From assembly GCA_933228895.1 (NCBI GenBank), contig OW121847.1, forward strand, positions 83,617,656-83,681,655: a stretch of DNA of 64,000 bases. Reading direction: 5' to 3'. Origin of the DNA: Platycnemis pennipes. Lineage: Eukaryota; Arthropoda; Insecta; Odonata; Platycnemididae. Shown piece by piece: positions 55,491-64,000 of the stretch. Made by a program: the position numbers and the translations under genes. A model generated the notes under the pieces. It was not told the DNA's origin, made no database searches, and saw nothing but the letters and a program-made list of their open reading frames with translations. The stretch's first letter is position 1. Every line of letters begins with the position of its first letter.

Positions 55491-58400
55491 ATTACCATTT
55501 AAGCCTACTTGCTCAAGCAAATAAATTATTTATTTTCTTAAAGTGTCGAAACCTGCATGCAAATTTCCTATGCAGGGTACCCTCCTATCCACCTCAAAAC
55601 TCTCTTCTCCTTCGCTCAGGAAGCGTGGGGACGTGCGGAAGGTGTTCCGGCCCATAAGCGCCTGTGTTAGTGTCCTTTGAAATGAGTTGTTTTCACGCGA
55701 TTTGCCCCCACTCCGTCCCCTCAGACGAAAGGAAACCCCAAATTTCCTTAATGGAAAAGCCGTTGAGATGTGCATCCAGACGGAAATCTTGACGCTTGGA
55801 TTTGCACGCCTTTCACTACTCGCTCAAAGGAGTGTCGGCAACGGAGTAGAATGAGACTCCGAGCAGCTTTTCCCCCAGAGAAAATATTGCCGGGAGCAAT
55901 CAGACATAAAGCCCCAGTAGAGTTCGAATGAAATCTCGGTGAGGAATTCGTGCAATCATCTAATGGGAGTGGTATTTTATGAGTGGAATGGAGTCGATGA
56001 AGTCCATGAAATATTTGTGGTACATATTAATGAGGCCGAATGATGAGAGAGGCACGAGTAATAATACTTAAGTTCACTGTTCAGGCATTGTTTCTTATAA
56101 TTTGGCGCTCGATTCGCATTCCTAAATATGAAGTCAGGTATTTTTTTAGATTTTTCTAAATATGAAGCTGGGACTTGAAATTGTTGGAGGAATTGATATA
56201 ATTTCACTGAGCTAACTAGAAAGGCATTATATCAGGAAATAGACTCATCTTGAACGAATGTTTCCCAAAACAGTTCGGGAAAATATTTCATTGCAGCAGT
56301 CTTTTAGGAATTTCAATGTTTCTTACTCAATACATTTTTAGAGTACTATTCATCTAATCCTAGCATGAAACATATACCTACTGAAAAAGTGACTGCTGAT
56401 GTTTTCCTCGACTGATTCCTTTTCTTAATTCTGTGAATCATTCGTTACGTCCGTGGTCTTTTTATTTCACAATTTGTTGTAAATTCCTGCCTACCTCTTT
56501 ATACCACAACTAAAATAATCCTCCAATGGCCCAAATTACTTCTGCTATCAGTCTGACTCAGTCCCAGAGAGGTCAAATTGCGATTCAATTTGCCCATATA
56601 ATGCCTCATATTCGTGTAATTTACTGGTCACGCAACGTCAGGTATGATATTTCTCGCGTAAGCCCAAAAACAAAATGGCGTTGGGAGCGTGGAACGCTCT
56701 AATCAATCAAAAGATTCGCTCTTTGCTTTTCTTAATTGATTTCAAGTCGGTGTTTCATGCCGTGATAACTTTAACCTTTCAGCTCTTTATACGATCTTTT
56801 TTCCTTACAATCCAACTCGATTCTCACGAAACGCACTATATCCTCACATTTAAATATATTTAATTGATAATGCATAAAATCAACTCTAGATCTATAGTAA
56901 AATAGTTGAAAATATGATCATCGTCATCGGACGGTATTGATGACGGTTTGACGATAACTAAAGTTTAACATAGATAGAAGATTTTCGACACAATTAAAGT
57001 ATCAAGAATATATTTGCATCCATAAAAGGAAAAAGGTTCGTCTGAAGCGATTGTATTAGCTATCTGCTGTTTTAAATGGGATATCTCTGATGCAGACTGG
57101 GAATTCAGCCTTAGCTTTCTAAGAAAGTATTTTCTCTGAACTAACAAAAAAGCGTTGAAAACCAGGTGTTAAAGTGAAGTCACCAAAACATATTGAAAAA
57201 ACATCCTACCGTTCTGCATCCAATATTAATTTGTTTGAGGAGGCGAAACATTTCATGCGGTTGTACTGGGTCAAGATGTAAATCCTAAAGGAAGGCCTCC
57301 TCCTTCGGAGGTTTATCTCCTTCGATACGCTTCGTGGCGTACGGATATATTTTGAGCACCTTCATTCAGTTGCTCTTCTTCAAAGGGGAAAGCAAAGGGT
57401 AGAGAAGAGAGACGAACTTCTTTGCTCACTAATTTTCTTCGACTTTTAACCCTTTATGACCAAAGCCCTTTATCCCGAAACCCGGAAGGCTTGGTCACAA
57501 AGCTGGGGGATTTCAAGCCATGTGTAATTCAAAAGGAGGTGGGGTATGGTGATTTGGGGGGAGGGGGCGTTTGGAAGGATGGGCCGGGGGAAGGAAATTA
57601 GGGTGGCCCGATGGAGCCAAACAGGAACGCCCTTGCACGACTAGAGGCCGGGGTGGGTTCCGCTTTATCCCATCGATCACCATCAAACGATATGAAGCAC
57701 GATTGCTATTGCTTATAAGGTTCCCTCCATCCCGGCCTCCAGAGAAGGAAAACATTTCTTCCCGGCTTAAGGTCGTACTCGTAAATCATCAGATTATCTA
57801 TTGATTGCTCTTGCTGATGTATCTTCATGCCCATCACGTGACGGGTAAACCGCATATATTCCTCCTATGGTTATTGATTATGCAAAATTTCTTCGCAAAT
57901 CTGGAACTCGCTAGTCCTCGTACCCTTGTTTTGATCATGATTTCATGATGCTTTTCAGTTTTTCTCAGCTCCAGCGTTTTACTTCGTCTCAAAAGTCGTA
58001 GTGCAGCTCTGAAAGAAAAAAATCAGATTGATGACTCTTGAACAAGATATTTGCCAAAACGATTTCATAGTACATTTTTGTCCCTCATAAATCATTTACG
58101 ACGCTCAATTCCAGCGCGCATTACCTCTTGGAGTTGGCTTGTAAATCAACTAGGCAAGTACCTTATTTGGTAGATTTGATACTTTTTTATGATTCTAAAT
58201 ATCAATTATTCTAAATATCAATCTAAATATCTACCTGATCAATTTCAGGAAGCAGAAAAACGACCATCTGAGCGTCAGCCCTAGATTCACATACAATACA
58301 ACAGTAATTCCATCAATACAAATTTGTTCATTTATATGATACTAACCGAAAGCCCCAGTTCTTCCATAGGTTTTAATTAAATTTATTTCTGGCATTACCA

Positions 58401-59369
58401 CAGTTCGTGCGAGTAAACCGGAGAAGGAATTGTTAAATTCTTTGGCCTTAGTCCCATTTCATATTAATTTTACCGGTCAAAGAATTTTTTCTTTCGAGCA
58501 ATGTAATTTTATTGTATGTAGAATTGTTAAGTATGAACCCGGGTATATTAGAGGGATAGATACCTACTTTTCTGAGGGATAGGGTGGGTTTTCATGGGGT
58601 CTTCTTATTCTTATTCGAATTGTATTCATGTATCGGCTTCATCTCAAAGCTAATTTTTTCTTCAAGTCGGTATATTTTCTACCCCTCTTCTTGCTATTTA
58701 CTCTGACTTTTCTATTTTTTCCTCGCCCTCGCTTACCTTATACCTTCAATGGTGACTTTCAGCGCTTCATTGCCTTAAAGTTCCTATGCAATCCTACCAC
58801 TGTTTTCTTTTATGCTTGGCAATAATCCTCTCTCCTTTCCTCTTCCACACCATGTTCAACATCTATTTATTTGTTCGCCTTTCTGTCCATCACACTTTCT
58901 CCATTCACCTCCACATTCACAATTACAAGAATTCCAATCTTTTCGGGTATATTTGGGATGTAAAAATGTTGCCTATTATCTGTTAAGTGACAGAATTAAT
59001 TCATTCGCGAGCTCTGAAAATAAGTTTCATACCTCTCGCAATACCAAGAATGTATTTTTTTTCAAGTTACACCCGTTAGATACCTTTTCTTTAGCCTTAC
59101 AGACATCGTATATCTTCTGATTAAATCCAGTACCAGCCATAATGAGTCGAAACCTGGAGATTATTTTCTTCTTCTAAGATTAGAACCGCGTTATTGTGTA
59201 AATAAGAGGATTTCAGGGTGTGGTGCTTCACCGCGCACAGACATTCTTGAGCAAGCAGAGGCTTGATATATTGATGAAGCTTATATATTGTGTTTAATTG
59301 CAGTCTTAGGGATAGTGAAGGTCATTGTCAAGGAAGTTTCATTATTGGAATGCTTAAAAAATAATAACA
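55491..59369. other. Non-coding stretch with two GC-richer patches
   Basis: Patches at 55550-55900 and 57470-57790 have more CpG than the flanks but no domain-bearing frame; they could be regulatory. 58628-59120 has short + frames of low complexity only. No exon or RNA gene is supported. Confidence 0.4.
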
Positions 59370-60560
59370 AATTAAAGGAAATTATTAATAAGATTCGATA
59401 AAACTGTGAGTTTTTAGCACCAATGACGTTCGGCTCCAAAATACTCAATTGCAGTTATATTCCGTTTCAAAGTTTTGGTGCATTTAGACTCCTCAACAGC
59501 ATGATTGGAGCACCAAGTGTCAACGTTAATTAGTGGGAAGGCATGCCCGATGGACTGAGAGTTTTAAAAATTCACCTGCGTAGTTTACAGCATCATCCTC
59601 ATTTTGTGCACCATCCACAGACTCAGAAGTCCCCTCCTCGCCTGGGAACCAACGAAGAGCATTGTTATTAATAATCGCGGCGTTATCGTCCTCTTCTAGT
59701 TATATTTTCTAGAAATAGTTCTTTAAAACACCCACATTTGGGATAACTTGTTTAGGTTGGACATATATACGTATACAATGTCTGTTAGATCTTCCAATGA
59801 TTAAACTATCTGGTTAATTTCCTCTTAGACTTCATTTCACTCTTCGTATCAGGTTGCCAATTTTTAGGAGTATTTTTCCAAATTCTCGGACAAGTGCATC
59901 CCAGCCTAAAAGAACGCTCATGTTTATAACGAGAGTTCATTTTCCTATTTTTTCCAACTAGAGAATCAATTAGTTCGTAATTTCGTTTCGTTGTGTGTCA
60001 ATGAATCGCAGGTAAAATTTGTCAAAATGTATCAATAGCACTGTTGACATGCCTCCCATTAATTTGTTTGCGCTTCGCAAGTCCTAGAGTGTTCAGTGGA
60101 GACGGTCAACTCCATCTTTACCAACCATACACTCATCCCAAATTATGATGCAGCAGTTTTGCAGACTTTTTGACAGATAAGTTCATTTCATGACGTTGCA
60201 TACATTTCCTTTTAGCAAAGTAGCGAGCAGCAACGATTCCTAAAGATGCTACTTCTTTTTTTTTTTCTTTGATACTACTTCTTCTAATAATCTTTTTTTA
60301 ACAGCATTTTCGACAATTGGAGATTTGGTAAAAAATATTTTTCCTGTTGCTCTTAGTGCATCAAAAAATATTATTTTACCGATGTTGTCTTCTGTAATTT
60401 GAAGTATCGTTTTGAGTAGGTGTAGGAGTACTTGATCTTTAACCAGTCTCGTTTCATTTTCTGAATCGTATCCAATACATTCTACTGTACCTTATGTAGT
60501 TTCTCTGAAATATTTGCTACTGAGAAGAACATTCTTGTCGAGTTGAAGAGTAGGAAATTT
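59370..60560 (-). pseudogene. Helitron Pif1-like helicase, decayed central part
   Basis: Reading the minus strand from 60560 down: VLLHLLKTILQ; FFDALRATGKIFFTK, a Walker A region (normally GGTGKT) with key residues changed; IIWDEC (Walker B, about 60140); LRSANKLMGGM; a degraded region with FDKFYL where the family has a GDFRQ.LPV motif; VINMSVLL; INNNALRWFPGEEGTSES; NYAGEFL; and APKL and NVIGAKILT just before 59400. Order and spacing match the helicase of Helitron Rep/Hel proteins. Stops and frameshifts are many. It stops about where the fragment at 25715-26110 begins in the same protein. No Rep nuclease was found. Confidence 0.85.
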
Positions 60561-63500
60561 GTGGTCCTTAAGGAGTTATCATGGGTAGACTGTAGCTTAT
60601 TTTCTATTAAAAGGAGATAATCGTTTTATATATCAACCATAAACTGAATTAATTAAGAATTCTGGAAATCGACACTGTGCGCGATGCATTCCTCTTCAGT
60701 TGGTATCCTTATGATTGTTATAAATCACCTGTGGCTCTAGCTATGAGTATAATTGAATTATCCCTGTAAAATAAAACATAAGAGTTAATAATGATTCCAT
60801 TTTTACTTAAGGTGGCCGGAGTGATTTTTTTCTGTATACAGATTTGCGTGAAGCTTTATATGCGGGTCCTTATTGATGATAGCTATGGGTAAAATTGTAA
60901 AAAATGCACTCTATCGATTTGATTTTTTCGGTAATTCGACTTTTTTTAACACTTAACCTTATTGTACATGAGATAAACTTCATCATAATTCGATAAAACA
61001 TGCACAGATTTTCTTTTAAATGTAAATTAATAAATTATAATGATGTCAACTAACAAATATAACGGTGTTACACCAGTCAAATATACAAAAAAGCAAGCAT
61101 ATTTCAATGTGACTTTCACCTTAAATTCGAATACAGCGCTGAAAACTATCAATATTAACCATGAAACTCTTAGTTTTTCCAAGTCATAACATGCTTTAAG
61201 TAAGGCAACAATACAATATACAATTCTTGCCTAATTTTCATTATGGCATGTACGGAAATGTGTAATTAGTTGTACTTAAATGAGTTGTCGTTCTAGTATT
61301 ATTTCGACGCACTTGGAATATTATTAAAATGTACGCTCAATGACCCACGATCACAGCTCCAGCCACCTTAAAGATATACTGAGCAATGAGCACGTATTTT
61401 TAAAAAATTCTCATCACTATAGAAAATGTGAATATCTCAAAATGCCGATTCTCTCTTTCGTGTATACGTCAATAAGAACACTAACTCTAAAATTTAGTGA
61501 TAAACAGATAAGTTTCTCGTACATCAAAGAACATTCTTCGATTATATTCTTAGATGTTTATAAGTTTGAAATGCTGAAATTAAAACAAAATAAAAATAAA
61601 CAGTGAGAAGATTCAATATTTGAACTATTGTCTAAATAAACAATTATCGACTATTCATCTAATTTTGTTCCAATTAATTTTTTATGCGCAACGTAGGTAT
61701 CGAGGTTTTTTTCTAATTTTATACTTTTGAAAATTTAGAGGTACCTACCTAGTTACTTGTGAATTTAAAGGCTTAACTTTAAATATGAAAGTATTTTATG
61801 CGCAAGGAAACTCGATGATAAAACTGTTTTCAAAATAAATAATCTTCTTAGCCACAATAATGGGATGTCTTCACTGATTTTCGCTGTCTTTTTATGAGAG
61901 GCGATTTCAACAATGCCTTTTGGCGTCATGGAGAAAATTATAAGGTTTAAATTGTCGGTACATTTCATAATAATTTTTATATTCTTAATGGGATTTTATT
62001 TCTCATAATTTGTGTCGATTTCGTAAGGAAATCGCTTCTAATTTAAATTTGCAAAAGACGCAATCCAGTATGGAAAAAAATCAATTTTAAGTGTAAAAAA
62101 AATTCTCATGGAAGCTGGTCTATGGGATTTGGAACCGAACTGGGTCCTTTTTTCTGATTTTTTTTCCGTTATAACGAAGGCATTTGCTGATCTTATGCAA
62201 AATGCGTGTCTACAACTTGAGGATTGAAAATTTTTATCTTCAACTAGATTTATATAACTAGATATTTTAATCTTCGCGGTTGGTATAAAAATTTTGGTTT
62301 TTTGTATTTTAATTTGTGGGAAATTTTCATATCAAGTACATTATCTTATATGATTTTTTATTTGAATATATTTACTTTATAACACTCATTTATTTTATCA
62401 CTATAGTTTTCTTGCACTAATATTGTGTATTTATTGAACATTGGGCGTCGTCTTGTTTAACGCATAGTTACTCTTCAGCATTGTATTCTAATTACAAAAT
62501 TGGGAATATTTCCTGGAACTCTTCCTTGAATGATGTGGAAAATTAGGCCCTAGGGCACCCATTTCCTATGATATTAAATTTCATTTAAACTAAATATTTG
62601 TCATAAAAGGGACTATCAGAAATATCCATTACTTTCTCATTCTAACATGAATCGATCAAGTATTTCTCTGAAAGAATTTTCCTCGTTGTTCGAATTTAGG
62701 GACCTTGCAAAATGTATACTCATATTTTTCTCTGAATAAGGTCCTGAAAACGCATAATAGTTTCCGCTTAAACCGTTCTGGACTGACTTATAATTAAAGG
62801 TTATCCGACTTAGGTTATGGTTTCCATTTATCTCTTTGATAACTGCTTTCTTTACTTAAAAATTGATCGGCATATATATCTGCTACTGTGTAATATTTCC
62901 CCCGCCTGTCCTTTGGTAGTCTCGGCAGTGCTGGTATAGCATAGCTGATATAAAACGGTACTCACGGCAGTATAAGTTTCCTTTTATTTTTCCTCTGGTA
63001 ACTAGGTTAGTTATTGAAGTTCTGCTAGAAAACCCTGGCGATTATTTTGAAATAACTTTGCTTATAATGGCAAGTGAATGTCTAGTAGGAATATTAACAT
63101 ACTTACCATTTCCTTGGAAATGATAATACATCTCCCTATCCCTTTTCAAATGTCATTACGGGATATTTGTCTACACCAAAGAGGTTAGAATGTACTGGAG
63201 GAGTCATATGTATGCTTTACTATGGGTGACAATGTAGTCAGAATGGGGTTTTTTGGAAACGATTAGGCCCACCTACTCCGTAAAAAAACATCGCGTTTTA
63301 TATAGCCTCTTATGGAGACTTTGTGGGTTAAAACATAAATAACTATGATATCGTACCAAAATTCCATCGCAGCAGCGTCAGTTAATCTTCCTAACGCTAT
63401 TTAAGGGAGGTATTAATGCACATTATTCCCGTGAGAGTTAATTTTATTACTAAAATTTCCTTTTAACCTATTTAAACTACATATTTGACGCTTGTTTGTG

Positions 63501-64000
63501 TGTTGGTAACTTTCCTCTGTTTTTTGGCGAATTTTAAAAATGCGTTCCATTCCATCTTACTACTCCAAGTTTTACCGCGTGCAAAATCAAATTCATCCTT
63601 ACGAATATCGCGAGTAGCACCTACTAATATACAACTGACTCCTCAGATCAGCTGCGATGTTTCTTCCAGTACATTTTAAGCTCCTTGGTCTACATACACT
63701 GCTGGGTTCCATTTCTATTACCTTTCTGATCTGAAGGCGAGAGTTTTCGACACTATGTATGAAATTCACGGACGTAAGATTTTGTCCTAGCTTTAGGCAT
63801 AAAAATATTACCAGAGGAGGGCTTCATGGATGGATCCTTCGATCACATAAGTCACATATCGCGTGCGTCGTCGATCTACGTTGTTCGCGAAATCCAATCC
63901 TCCCGTTTCCCCTCACCTCTTATTCCATCAATCATTCGTCTCTCGTTTGTTTCGTGGCGTAATCCGTATATTCTCCTCCCTTCTTCCTTTCCGGCCCAGT
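60561..64000. other. AT-rich non-coding stretch to the window end
   Basis: I see no exon, RNA gene or recognisable element. Frames at 61340-61606 and 63485-63962 are short and without motifs. The first few hundred bases may be the decayed upstream part of the Helitron. Confidence 0.4.

Overview
This is eukaryotic nuclear DNA and reads as an arthropod, probably an insect. It is AT-rich, its coding exons are separated by kilobase introns with consensus GT/AG sites, it carries tRNA-derived SINEs, and it holds remnants of hAT, piggyBac, Helitron and RTE-like elements. One gene carries a Pipsqueak (Psq) DNA-binding domain typical of insect BTB-type regulators. The species cannot be fixed from sequence alone. 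I see no bacterial genes, rRNA, true tRNA genes or CRISPR arrays.

Region 1 (1 to about 30.8 kb) is CpG-poor and rich in T and G on the + strand. It looks like the 3' half of one long + strand gene. An internal exon (11371-11553) ends in phase 1. Two candidate C-terminal ends begin in the matching phase: a Psq exon (16178-17190) with its own stop codon, and a two-exon end (23326-23498 plus 23624-24556) whose last part has a Cys/His zinc ribbon resembling the C-terminus of piggyBac transposases. The simplest reading is a Psq-domain regulator, perhaps related to Drosophila jim lovell/Tkr, with alternative 3' ends giving a Psq isoform and a zinc-ribbon isoform. Introns and UTRs hold TTAA-flanked piggyBac-like MITEs, a hAT MITE with an 8-bp target duplication, a 103-108 bp minisatellite, SINEs, a decayed piggyBac element just 3' of the zinc-ribbon exon, and a Helitron remnant (25.57-27.13 kb).

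Region 2 (about 30.8 to 43.7 kb) becomes CpG-rich by eye and is intergenic or intronic with few genes. It holds pieces of an RTE-like non-LTR retrotransposon: reverse transcriptase on the - strand and endonuclease on the + strand. A cleanly delimited hAT MITE (35330-35635) lies inside the RT. There are also a Helitron 5' end (39241), old tandem duplications and a tight cluster of perfect palindromes (41043-41291).

Region 3 (about 43.7 to 51.6 kb) is a second + strand gene: a possible 5' UTR exon, then two GC-rich coding exons (47418-49308 and 51044-51619) whose phases match exactly. They encode a long Ser/Pro/Arg-rich, low-complexity protein I do not recognise. The last visible donor is in phase 1, so the gene continues, probably beyond the window.

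Region 4 (about 51.6 to 64 kb) is probably intron of that gene or intergenic. It holds two SINE-like elements, a TTAA MITE beside a matching empty-site duplicate, and a decayed Helitron helicase on the - strand (59.37-60.56 kb). I found no convincing exon there.
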